Made by a program: the position numbers and the translations under genes. From Bacteroidota bacterium (GTDB taxonomy: Bacteria > Bacteroidota > Bacteroidia > UBA4408): a stretch of 64,000 nucleotides of DNA. Where the stretch lies: positions 1 through 64,000 of the forward strand of contig CAUJCU010000024.1 of NCBI GenBank assembly GCA_963169745.1, read 5' to 3'. Shown here in pieces: positions 18,539-27,458 of this stretch (positions are counted from its first letter, which is position 1; the number at the start of each line of letters is the position of its first letter). The notes beneath the pieces were generated by a model. That model was not told the DNA's origin, did no database searches, and saw only the letters and a program-made list of their open reading frames with translations.

Positions 18539-18967
18539 TTAATTAAAAATATGAAGTTCATTGCCGTTGTAATTTACCTGATAGGCTTGCAAAGGGACAG
18601 TGGCAGGATTTTTAACTACCGAACCATCTGTTAATACAAACTCCGATGAACAGCATGTGTCCACAGCGGTTATTTGAGTTGAGCTTACGCTTACTCTTCC
18701 GCATGAATTTTCAGTGTCATAAGTACAATGGCGATCATAAGCAACAAACTCATCATTGGATCTGCGATACACAATAATTCCACGCGAACCACCATTTAAG
18801 TAAACCCAACCCCCTGGCGCATTCAGCCTATTAAAACTAGGATCAGAAGGGTAAATATAAATATTAACAGGAACATACGGTATTACACTGTTTTTGCGCT
18901 TTTTACAAGCCCCAAAAAGGAATAAAAACAAACTAAACCATATATATATTGTGTACTTAAAACTCAT
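18539..18967 (-). CDS. Rieske-fold-like lipoprotein with altered cluster ligands
   Basis: A 142-aa lipoprotein (lipobox LFGAC, Cys21). The second half has the Rieske-fold pattern: GIIVYRRSNDEFVAYDRHC, then DTCCSSEFVLTDGSV, then a PATVPLQAYQV tail. A functional [2Fe-2S] Rieske site needs CxH and CxxH. Here box I is Cys81-Thr-Tyr83 and box II, aligned on SSEF, is Asp103-Thr-Cys105-Cys106, so the two His ligands are absent and the site is degenerate. Such proteins occur in Bacteroidota without a known role. It lies directly upstream of ispG. Fold assignment is inference from pattern. Confidence 0.7.
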   Translation of the reverse strand: MSFKYTIYIWFSLFLFLFGACKKRKNSVIPYVPVNIYIYPSDPSFNRLNAPGGWVYLNGGSRGIIVYRRSNDEFVAYDRHCTYDTENSCGRVSVSSTQITAVDTCCSSEFVLTDGSVVKNPATVPLQAYQVNYNGNELHIFN

Positions 18968-18982
18968 TTTAAAAAAGAATTA

Positions 18983-18990
18983 CAAAGGTA
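18983..18990 (-). promoter_or_regulatory. -7 promoter box for the lipoprotein-ispG unit
   Basis: Minus-strand TACCTTTG matches TAnnTTTG, 15 bases upstream of the lipoprotein ATG. No -33 match was found at 17-21 bases. Confidence 0.5.
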
Positions 18991-19114
18991 ATATAAAATT
19001 GAATGATTAACCTTTTGAGTGTATGGAAACCTTAGTCTATTTACGAAATTTCACAAGTGCTTTAAGAAATCGCATTATATTTTGTTTATTTGACAAAAAT
19101 TATATCCTCCATAA

Positions 19115-19402
19115 ATGAAAAAGTTTCTTTTTATATTCCTATTCTTTATGGGTCAGGTCTATTATGGCAAAGTATATGCACAAGAGGCTGAGCCTCCTAA
19201 AAAGGATTCCAAAAATGAAACAAAAATGGAAAAAGAGGAAAAAAAGAAACGCCAGCTAAGCGAAAAAGAAGGAAAGAAAAGACACCTGAAAATTCAATCT
19301 AAGAAAACGCGTAAAAGGATGAAGCAATCCCAAAAAAAATCGCGTAGAATTAACGAACCTAAACAAGAATTTTTCTTATTTAGGCTTTTTCGTAGGGGAT
19401 AA
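19115..19402 (+). CDS. Small, very basic secreted protein
   Basis: A 95-aa protein with a good signal peptide, MKKFLFIFLFFMGQVYYGKVYAQ. The mature part of about 73 residues has 28 Lys/Arg against 11 acidic residues by my count, mostly in runs such as EEKKKR, EGKKRH and KTRKRMK. It ends in a short hydrophobic-basic tail, FFLFRLFRRG. No homologous family is recognised. The clean signal sequence, stop and isolated position argue for a real gene, but low complexity makes this less certain than its neighbours. Confidence 0.6.
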   Translation: MKKFLFIFLFFMGQVYYGKVYAQEAEPPKKDSKNETKMEKEEKKKRQLSEKEGKKRHLKIQSKKTRKRMKQSQKKSRRINEPKQEFFLFRLFRRG

Positions 19403-19520
19403 TAAATTCTTCCAAATCTAAAATAAAAAAATTAACCCTTTAAAAACAGGACTTTATGATTCAAAAAACATTGAATACCAAACAAAAACGAAATTTATTT
19501 AAAAAAGATAATTGTTAAAT

Positions 19521-19552
19521 TTGGAAAAAATTTTTTTTATTACATATCTTTA
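19521..19552 (+). promoter_or_regulatory. Candidate promoter of the TonB-receptor operon
   Basis: TTG (19521-19523), a 21-base spacer and TATCTTTA (19545-19552, one mismatch to TAnnTTTG) lie upstream of the receptor ATG at 19597. The spacer contains a T-run. Confidence 0.4.
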
Positions 19553-19596
19553 CCCGCTTTTGGAAAGCAATGTATATCTAAATCAATAATATTATT

Positions 19597-22500
19597 ATGA
19601 TAAGAAAATTATACTTAACATTGGTAATTGCAATAGGTTCAATTACTTGTGCATTAGCACAAGGGAGTGGAGCTGTGAAGGTTACCGTAATTGATGGAAC
19701 CACTAAGGAAACAGTACCATTTGCTACAGTTGTGGTCATGTCTAAAGGGCAACAAGTTGCTGCCGCAGCAGCTACTATTGATGGGGAGGCTTTTATAAAA
19801 CCCATTGACCCGGGTGTTTACAGCATTAAAGTTAGCTATACCGGATATACGGGTATTGAAATTACCAATGTAAATATTTTTGATGCTAAAACTCAATATG
19901 TCACCGCTACAATAATGCCAGGTGTTGAGTTGGTAACTTTTGAGAAAATTGAATATGTAGTACCTTTAATTGACCCCAATGCCAGTACGTCAAAAACGGT
20001 TACCAGAGAGCAATATGATAAAATGGCAACAAAAAATATTAACTCTGTAGTGGCGCAGTCAGCTGGAGTTGCACAAGTAGATGAGGGCGATGCAGTTAAT
20101 ATTCGTGGAGGCCGTTCTGAGTCTAGTGAAACGTATATAGATGGAATGCGTGTAATTGGATCAGCCGGTTTGCCTCAGTCCAGTATCGAACAAGTATCGG
20201 TAATTACAGGTGGTGTACCAGCCGCTTTTGGGGATGCTACTTCAGGAATTGTAAACATTACCACTAGAGGCCCGCAGAGTACTTTATTTGGAGGGGTTGA
20301 GGCTATAAGCTCTGAACTAACCGATAGGTATGGATACAACTTTTTAGGCTTTTCTTTAGGAGGCCCTATTTTTTCGGTTAAAGATACTACAAACGCTTCA
20401 AAGAGAACCATTCTTGGCTTCTTCCTATCTGGTGAACTTTCAACAGAAAGAGACCCAGACCCTTCTGCAATAGGAATGTGGAAAGTTAAGGATGATGTTT
20501 TAGCCGATTTAGAGAAAAAACCTTTACGCCATAATCCTAATGGAAGTACTACGCTTGTGCAAAGTTCCCAGTTCATTACTAAAAATGATATGGAGCAAAT
20601 TAAAGCGAAGCAAAATACGAGATCAAACTTTGTTCGTTTAAATGGAAAAATTGACTTTAAACCTATTGAAAACTTAAATATTACAATTGGAGGTTCGGTT
20701 GATTATAATAACCGCCATGATTTTATCTATGAATATGCTTTATTTAACCCAAGTAACAATGCGCAGTCTATTGATAAAACTTGGAGAGTATATGGAAGAT
20801 TACAACAAAAGTTTAGCTCAGCTCCAGAAGGAAAAGAAGATAAAAGTGCCTCAAACTTAAAAAACGCCTATTATACTTTACAAGCTTCTTATACTAAAGT
20901 ACATAATATTGAACAAGACGATAATCATAAAGATAAATTATTTGACTACGGTTATTTAGGACAATTTAAAACACATAAACAACGTATATATAACTTCGAA
21001 GCTTCAAAACAAGCATTTGTACAAAGTGGCTGGCAAGATACTTTAGTAACCTATACGCCAGATACAGTTAGAAACACCTATGGCGCTAATTATGCTTCAG
21101 CTTATTTTGACTTGCAAAAAGATTTACCAAGCTCTATGGCGTTTGATAATATTTTCCGTATTCAAGCTAATGGAGGTATGATTAATGGCGATCGCCCGAA
21201 TAACGTAAACGGGTTATGGTACAATACCGGTCGCCAATACGGTGGGTATTCTTTAGACGACAGATCTCAATTCCGCATCAATACAAGCTTTTCTGCCGAT
21301 ATAAAAAATCATGCTATTCAATTAGGTTTTGAGTTTGAACAAAGAAACGAAAGCTATTATAATATTACACCAATTGGTTTGTGGGGCTTAATGTATCAGT
21401 TAGTTAATAAAGCTGTTACTGATATTGATTTAACCAAGGAGCACTTAACCCAAAATGGTATTTATGATACAATAACTTTTGATAGAGGGTATAACGAAAA
21501 AGAAGAGGCACAATTTTCAAAAAGCTTGAGAAAGCAATTTGGGTATAATCAAAATGATTGGATTGATATTCATAATATGAAGCCGGAAGATTTTAGACTA
21601 GATATGTTTAGTGCTGATGACTTATTAAACAATGGCAATTCCTTTGTTTCATACTATGGCTACGATTATTTAGGAAATAAAAGAAACAATGTTGCTTTTG
21701 AGGATTTCTTTACTGAGAAAGACGAAAACAACAACTTAACCCACCCGGTTGGTGCCTTTAGCCCAATTTATATGGCGGGTTATATTCAAGATAAGTTTGA
21801 TTTTAAGGATCTGAAATTTAACGTAGGATTAAGGATTGACCGTTTTGATGCGAACCAAAAAGTATTAAAAGACCCTTATTCCTTATATGCTACTCGTACT
21901 GTTGGAGATGTTACCGAGATAAACGGAGCAACTATTCAGCACCCAAGTAATATTAAAAACGATTATGTAGTGTATGTAAACAATATTAATGACCCTACTC
22001 AAATAGTTGGGTACCGAAACAATGATACTTGGTATAATAATGAGGGGGTAGAAGTTAACGACCCACGTGTATTGGCACAACAAACATCTAATGGGCAATT
22101 AACCCCATATTTGGTTAACGCTACTGATGGAGCAACCGATGCTACAAACACCGGAATCCGCTCTACATCCTATAACCCAAGTAATTCATTTAAAGATTAC
22201 GATGCCCAGGTTACTTTTATGCCACGCGTTGCATTTTCATTCCCTATTTCGGATATGGCCAATTTCTTTGCACACTATGATGTTTTAACCCAACGTCCGC
22301 CTTCCCGTTTAAGGATGAATATTTTTGACTACTACTTTATGGATATTAATACCGGTGGCGTTTTAAATAATCCGAACTTACGTCCGGAACGTACTGTTGA
22401 TTATGAATTAGGATTTACACAAGTGCTTAATGAAGCTCAAAACTCAGCTTTAACTTTATCAGCCTTTTATCGTGAGTTAAAAGATATGATTCAAGTAAGA

Positions 22501-23289
22501 CGATTCTCTTATGCCTATCCGGTTTCATATACTTCATTTGGAAATATTGATTTTGGTACCGTTACCGGATTCTCAGTTGCCTATGATCTTAGAAGAACAA
22601 ACAATGTGTCTTTAAATGCTAACTATACCCTTTCTTTTGCTAATGGTACCGGATCGTCAGACGGAGATGCATACAATATTATTTCAAATTCAACACAACC
22701 TAACTTAAGAAATACGGTACCTCTTTCTTTTGATCAACGCCATAATATAGTTGCCAATGTGGATTACAGTTATGGTAGCGGAAAGGATTACAACGGACCT
22801 AAAATTAATGGAAAGAATATTTTGGAAAATGTTGGGGCTAACTTAACATTCCGTGCTACATCTGGTACACCATACAGCCGTCAGGGAAATATTTCTCAGG
22901 AAGGAGCCATCGGTTTAGCAAAAATATCCGTATTGTCTGGTAGCCTAAATGGGTCGCGCTTACCATTCCAGTATCGCTTCGATTTGAGAGTACAGAAAGC
23001 ATTTCCAGTTGTTTTTGGTAAAAAAGACAATGAAAATAGTAAACGTGGAAATGTAAGTGTTTATCTTCAGGTCCTCAACTTGTTAAATGCTAAAAATATT
23101 ATTAACGTTTATCGTGCAACTGGAAATCCTGATGATGACGGATATTTAACTGACGCAGCATCTGCTTCAATTATAAATAGCTATCCAAGCCCTACTGCCT
23201 TTGTTGATCAATACAGCATCAAGATTAACAACCCAAATAACTATTCAATTCCAAGAAGAATGAGAATAGGTGTAACTTTAGATTTCTAA
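19597..23289 (+). CDS. TonB-dependent outer-membrane receptor
   Basis: A 1230-aa outer-membrane transporter. The signal peptide ends CALAQ. A carboxypeptidase-regulatory-like domain (about residues 25-110) contains TVIDGTTKETVPFATVVV and YSIKVSYTGYTG. The plug follows (VNIRGGRSESSETYIDGMRV, then SIEQVSVITGGVPAAFGDATSGIVNITTR, about 165-225). A large beta-barrel contains NPNLRPERTVDYELGF and ends with the aromatic MRIGVTLDF. No SusD-like partner is present; the next genes encode a secreted protein and a PorV-like barrel. The substrate is unknown, and the context suggests a surface-protein complex rather than glycan uptake. Confidence 0.93.
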   Translation: MIRKLYLTLVIAIGSITCALAQGSGAVKVTVIDGTTKETVPFATVVVMSKGQQVAAAAATIDGEAFIKPIDPGVYSIKVSYTGYTGIEITNVNIFDAKTQYVTATIMPGVELVTFEKIEYVVPLIDPNASTSKTVTREQYDKMATKNINSVVAQSAGVAQVDEGDAVNIRGGRSESSETYIDGMRVIGSAGLPQSSIEQVSVITGGVPAAFGDATSGIVNITTRGPQSTLFGGVEAISSELTDRYGYNFLGFSLGGPIFSVKDTTNASKRTILGFFLSGELSTERDPDPSAIGMWKVKDDVLADLEKKPLRHNPNGSTTLVQSSQFITKNDMEQIKAKQNTRSNFVRLNGKIDFKPIENLNITIGGSVDYNNRHDFIYEYALFNPSNNAQSIDKTWRVYGRLQQKFSSAPEGKEDKSASNLKNAYYTLQASYTKVHNIEQDDNHKDKLFDYGYLGQFKTHKQRIYNFEASKQAFVQSGWQDTLVTYTPDTVRNTYGANYASAYFDLQKDLPSSMAFDNIFRIQANGGMINGDRPNNVNGLWYNTGRQYGGYSLDDRSQFRINTSFSADIKNHAIQLGFEFEQRNESYYNITPIGLWGLMYQLVNKAVTDIDLTKEHLTQNGIYDTITFDRGYNEKEEAQFSKSLRKQFGYNQNDWIDIHNMKPEDFRLDMFSADDLLNNGNSFVSYYGYDYLGNKRNNVAFEDFFTEKDENNNLTHPVGAFSPIYMAGYIQDKFDFKDLKFNVGLRIDRFDANQKVLKDPYSLYATRTVGDVTEINGATIQHPSNIKNDYVVYVNNINDPTQIVGYRNNDTWYNNEGVEVNDPRVLAQQTSNGQLTPYLVNATDGATDATNTGIRSTSYNPSNSFKDYDAQVTFMPRVAFSFPISDMANFFAHYDVLTQRPPSRLRMNIFDYYFMDINTGGVLNNPNLRPERTVDYELGFTQVLNEAQNSALTLSAFYRELKDMIQVRRFSYAYPVSYTSFGNIDFGTVTGFSVAYDLRRTNNVSLNANYTLSFANGTGSSDGDAYNIISNSTQPNLRNTVPLSFDQRHNIVANVDYSYGSGKDYNGPKINGKNILENVGANLTFRATSGTPYSRQGNISQEGAIGLAKISVLSGSLNGSRLPFQYRFDLRVQKAFPVVFGKKDNENSKRGNVSVYLQVLNLLNAKNIINVYRATGNPDDDGYLTDAASASIINSYPSPTAFVDQYSIKINNPNNYSIPRRMRIGVTLDF

Positions 23290-23342
23290 CAATATTTAAT
23301 ATTCCGGTACATCGAATGGTGAAACAAATTAAAAACAACAAA

Positions 23343-26300
23343 ATGGAAAGAACGAAAAAACTACTGGCCATTGCACTTACACTGAGTGTTTCAGTTTTAA
23401 CTGCAAAAGAGAACGTTGGTCTCATTGGTGGTAAGCTTTCAGGAAATGCAGCTGCATCTGCGGCATGTTCTCCAGCTACAGCCAAAGCCGACTTGAATAT
23501 AAATAATGTGCGTGCCTTAATTATGAATGGGGGTGACATGTGGTGGGATCAAGGGTTAGACGTAGCCCGCTACGAGGTGCCTAAGGGTTCCGGAAAGTAC
23601 TCCTACTTTGCCGCAGCACTTTGGATTGGTGGTCTAGATCAAGGAGGGCAATTAAGAACTGCTTGCCAAACATACCGTCAAACAGGAAATGACTTTTGGC
23701 CTGGTGCTTTGGATATCACAAACGCATCGATTGATGCCACCGGCTGTTCAAGATGGGATAAAATGTTCCCCATTACACGCCAAGAAGTTTCTGATTTTAC
23801 AGCATACTTAGCCTCACCATCCGATTTTCCTGGATATACCATCCCCGAAAGTATTACCAAATATCCCGGAAACGGTGATGTTAGCAAAAATGAAGATTTG
23901 CAAATGGCTCCTTTTTGGGATGTTAACTCAGATGGTCTGTACCGCCCCGAAGATGGCGATTATCCTAAGTACGATATTTTCAATACAGCCTCACAAGGCG
24001 GTGGCTGCTCTAATTTCTTATTTGGTGATCAAACCTTATTTTGGGTATTTAACGATAAAGGAAATATTCATAGTGAAACCAGCGGACAGCCAATAGGTGT
24101 TGAAATTAGAGCTCAAGCTTTTGCTTTTGCTACCAACGATGAGATTAACGATATGACCTTTTACCAATATCAAATCATCAATAGAAGTAACCTAACCATA
24201 AGCGAAACCTATTTTGGAAGTTGGAATGACCCCGATTTAGGGGTTTATAGTGATGACCTTGTGGGCTGCGATGTAGTTAATGGTTTAGGCTTTTGCTATA
24301 ATGGTACTGATAATGATGGAACAGGCTCTGGAAATAGTTATGGAGATAAACCACCCTGCTCTGCCGTTGACTTCTTTAAAGGACCCAAAGCCGATCCTTA
24401 TTTTTTAAATGGAGTTGAAACCGACCGCCCTGCTAACCAAACTATAAGTGGTTTTGGTTATGGTGATGGTATCATTGGGAATGAAACATTAGGAATGGAG
24501 TATTTTATGGTGTTTAAAAACGATTGGTCAACGCAAGGGAACCCTTCACAGGCAACTCACTTTTACAATTACCTACAATCGAAGTGGAAAGACGGAACCC
24601 CTTTGACTTATGGCGGATCTGGTATGGGAGGAACAACCCCTACAAAATTTGCTTTCCCTTGGACTTCAGATGATGCTAATGGAAACGTAAATTGGGAGGC
24701 TAATGAAAATGCCGACTGGCGATTTATTCACTCAGCCGGTCCTTTTACCTTAAAACCGGGAGCCGTAAACTATGTTACCACAGGTTGTGTTTGGGCACAA
24801 GCACAATCAGGAGGAGCCAAAGCTTCGGTAGAGTTGGTTCGTCTAGCAGATATAAAAGCGCAAGCCTTATTTAACAACTGCTTTGCAGTACTTGAAGGAC
24901 CTCGCGCTCCAGATTTATCAATTCAAGAATTGAATAAAGAATTAATCCTTTATATTACCAATCCTAATACAATTACTTTTAATAACAAGAATGAAAAATA
25001 TGAGGAATTAGACCCTTTAATTCCCGCTCTTCCTGGATTTGACAGAACCTATAACTTTGAAGGATATTTAATTTACCAGGTTCGAGATGCTTCTGTTACT
25101 GCTTCCGAAGCTGATTTAACAGATGTTACGAAAGCACGATTAACAGCTCAGTGTGATGTAAAAAATGAGCACTCTCAATTAATCAACTATACATTTGATG
25201 CAGCTTTAAACTCTAGTTTGCCTGTTTTAAAGAACCCAACCATTAATGGGTATAACAAAGGTATTAAACATTCTTTTAAAGTTACTGAAGACAAATTTGC
25301 AACAGGAGCTGATAAACGATTAGTAAATCATAAAACATATTATTTTCTAGCTGTAGCTTATGGAGCAAATAACTTCAAAACATATAATCAAAGCGACCCC
25401 TCAACCTTTGATGGTCAAAAGAAACCCTATATTTCAGGAGCAAAAAGTTCCAAAGGCTTAAGTATAGCTCCAGTATCCGGTATTCCACATATTACTGCAT
25501 CAGAAGCAGAAGGAACGTCATTGCAAAGTGCTTATGGAGATGGCCCTAAAATTAAACGTGTAGAAGGGCAAGGAGGGGGCTACCAAGAAATGGAGTTAAC
25601 AGACGAAACAGTAAATGAGATATTAGCCAATGGAAAAATTGATCAACCGGTATATAAAAATGGGAAAGGTCCAATAAATATAAAAGTGATTGATCCATTG
25701 AATGTTCCTGAAGGAGAATTTCAATTGAAATTTGTTAGTCGTGCTTTGGTTCCTGCTCTACAATTGCAAAACGGAACTATTGACTCTCTAAGTGCTACTG
25801 ATCCATCAACTCAATATGTTTATGCTTATGTCCCTTTAAATTCTGATATTTTTGCCGCTCAAGGTTTTGTAAATAATAAATACACCATTAAAAGGGTTAA
25901 AAATATTTTAACAGCTGTTGATACAGCAGCTTGGGTATTAACCAATATGACTACTTTAGATTCAGTAGTTTCAGATACATGTATTAATATTGAGAATGAA
26001 CAGCTTATACTTAAATGGGGGCTATCAGTAACAATTAAAAAAGGAATTGCGCCAAGTGTTGATATGGCCAATGATCAGAATGGGTTAATTTCAAGCACAT
26101 GGATATCTAAAGATCCTACAAAAAATTGGATTTATGGTTTGCCTGACCAAGATGGTCAATGGGCTTTGAATTGGATTCGCTCAGGTACACAAACGTATCC
26201 AACTCCAATACAAGGGCCACCAAATTATATTGGAAATGATTATCCCGGAATTGATGATGGACAGTACTATGAAAAAGTAATTGATGGCGTATGGGCTCCT

Positions 26301-27437
26301 TATATCTTAACTTCTAATGAATGGAATGGTGTTTCTTGGAATAACTCGTATTTCAACCCGCCAGGAAGAAAAAGAGAAATCATGCGTAATTTACGAAGTG
26401 TAGATATTGTTATTACTGCTGATAAAACAAAATGGACACGATGTGCTGTATTAGAGATGCAAGATGACCCAGCTTTGGCCGTTGGGGGAGCAGCTAAATT
26501 TGATCTTAGAAAATCAGCTTCGCGTGATAAAGATGGAAATGATGATGGCTCAGGAACAATAGGAATGAGCTGGTTCCCAGGATATGCTATTAATGTTGAA
26601 ACAGGCGAAAGACTAAATATGGCTTTTGGCGAAGACTCATGGCTATCTGGCGACAACGGAAATGATATGATATGGAATCCTACATCAAAAATTTGGGACG
26701 AGAATGCTACTAATGGAGCTACTAAAGGAATCATTTTTGGTGGCAAACATTATGTTTATGTGTTTGGTCACTCCGGAAATACGGAGAATGATATGCCTTA
26801 TTATGATGAAGGGAACTTTATTAAAACACGATTGTCATCTGGTCAAATACAAGATAAACAGCGTGTTTTTAAAGATTGTATGTGGTCAAGTGTTCCTTTA
26901 GCATACGGAGGAGACAAGTTTCTAAGTACCGATATTACAGTTAAAATTAGAGTATCTCGACCATACAACAGGTATTACGCTGGAAGCGCTGTTGTATCAT
27001 CAGCATTTGATTTATTATCACCAAAGGCACCTGCTCCTCAAAATGCAGACTTCCCTCTTTATTCTTTCGGAACGGGTGATATTGCTACTAAGAAAGGGGT
27101 TGCTGGCGTTGCTAAAAGTGCTTTGGATTTAATAAATGTAGTGCCAAATCCATACTTTGCATATTCTGCTTACGAGAGAAATACTTTAGAAAATATAGTT
27201 AAAATTACCAATCTTCCTCAAAATTGTGTGATTAGCATATATACTGTAAATGGAACTTTGATTAGAAAATTCCAGAAAGATGATCCTAAAACCTCGTTGG
27301 ATTGGGATTTAAAAAATCAAAAAAATGTTCCAATAGCTAGCGGATTATACTATATTCATGTGAATGTACCAAATGTAGGAGAGAAAGTAGTTAAGTTCTT
27401 TGGAACATTACGTCCTATAGATTTAGATCAGTTTTAA
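23343..27437 (+). CDS. Large secreted protein with C-terminal sorting-like domain
   Basis: About 1364 aa. The frame is also open from ATG 23316, but ATG 23343 puts the signal peptide (MERTKKLLAIALTLSVSVLTA) at the N-terminus and follows an A-rich stretch. Near the N-terminus, GGDMWWDQGLDVARYEVPKGSG and LWIGGLDQGGQL belong to a family of large exported Bacteroidota proteins of unknown function. The final 100 residues (VVPNPYFAYSAYE, VISIYTVNGTLIRKF, ASGLYYIHVNVP) have the layout of a T9SS C-terminal sorting domain but end in GTLRPIDLDQF rather than the usual basic KxVxx tail. It lies between the TonB receptor and the PorV-like gene with short gaps on both sides. Confidence 0.85.
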   Translation: MERTKKLLAIALTLSVSVLTAKENVGLIGGKLSGNAAASAACSPATAKADLNINNVRALIMNGGDMWWDQGLDVARYEVPKGSGKYSYFAAALWIGGLDQGGQLRTACQTYRQTGNDFWPGALDITNASIDATGCSRWDKMFPITRQEVSDFTAYLASPSDFPGYTIPESITKYPGNGDVSKNEDLQMAPFWDVNSDGLYRPEDGDYPKYDIFNTASQGGGCSNFLFGDQTLFWVFNDKGNIHSETSGQPIGVEIRAQAFAFATNDEINDMTFYQYQIINRSNLTISETYFGSWNDPDLGVYSDDLVGCDVVNGLGFCYNGTDNDGTGSGNSYGDKPPCSAVDFFKGPKADPYFLNGVETDRPANQTISGFGYGDGIIGNETLGMEYFMVFKNDWSTQGNPSQATHFYNYLQSKWKDGTPLTYGGSGMGGTTPTKFAFPWTSDDANGNVNWEANENADWRFIHSAGPFTLKPGAVNYVTTGCVWAQAQSGGAKASVELVRLADIKAQALFNNCFAVLEGPRAPDLSIQELNKELILYITNPNTITFNNKNEKYEELDPLIPALPGFDRTYNFEGYLIYQVRDASVTASEADLTDVTKARLTAQCDVKNEHSQLINYTFDAALNSSLPVLKNPTINGYNKGIKHSFKVTEDKFATGADKRLVNHKTYYFLAVAYGANNFKTYNQSDPSTFDGQKKPYISGAKSSKGLSIAPVSGIPHITASEAEGTSLQSAYGDGPKIKRVEGQGGGYQEMELTDETVNEILANGKIDQPVYKNGKGPINIKVIDPLNVPEGEFQLKFVSRALVPALQLQNGTIDSLSATDPSTQYVYAYVPLNSDIFAAQGFVNNKYTIKRVKNILTAVDTAAWVLTNMTTLDSVVSDTCINIENEQLILKWGLSVTIKKGIAPSVDMANDQNGLISSTWISKDPTKNWIYGLPDQDGQWALNWIRSGTQTYPTPIQGPPNYIGNDYPGIDDGQYYEKVIDGVWAPYILTSNEWNGVSWNNSYFNPPGRKREIMRNLRSVDIVITADKTKWTRCAVLEMQDDPALAVGGAAKFDLRKSASRDKDGNDDGSGTIGMSWFPGYAINVETGERLNMAFGEDSWLSGDNGNDMIWNPTSKIWDENATNGATKGIIFGGKHYVYVFGHSGNTENDMPYYDEGNFIKTRLSSGQIQDKQRVFKDCMWSSVPLAYGGDKFLSTDITVKIRVSRPYNRYYAGSAVVSSAFDLLSPKAPAPQNADFPLYSFGTGDIATKKGVAGVAKSALDLINVVPNPYFAYSAYERNTLENIVKITNLPQNCVISIYTVNGTLIRKFQKDDPKTSLDWDLKNQKNVPIASGLYYIHVNVPNVGEKVVKFFGTLRPIDLDQF

Positions 27438-27458
27438 TTTTTAAAATCAAGCAATCCT

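Noticed and set aside
23225-23539. Minus-strand frame of 104 codons across the receptor/secreted-protein junction
   Set aside because: It is antisense to two well-supported genes and has no family features.
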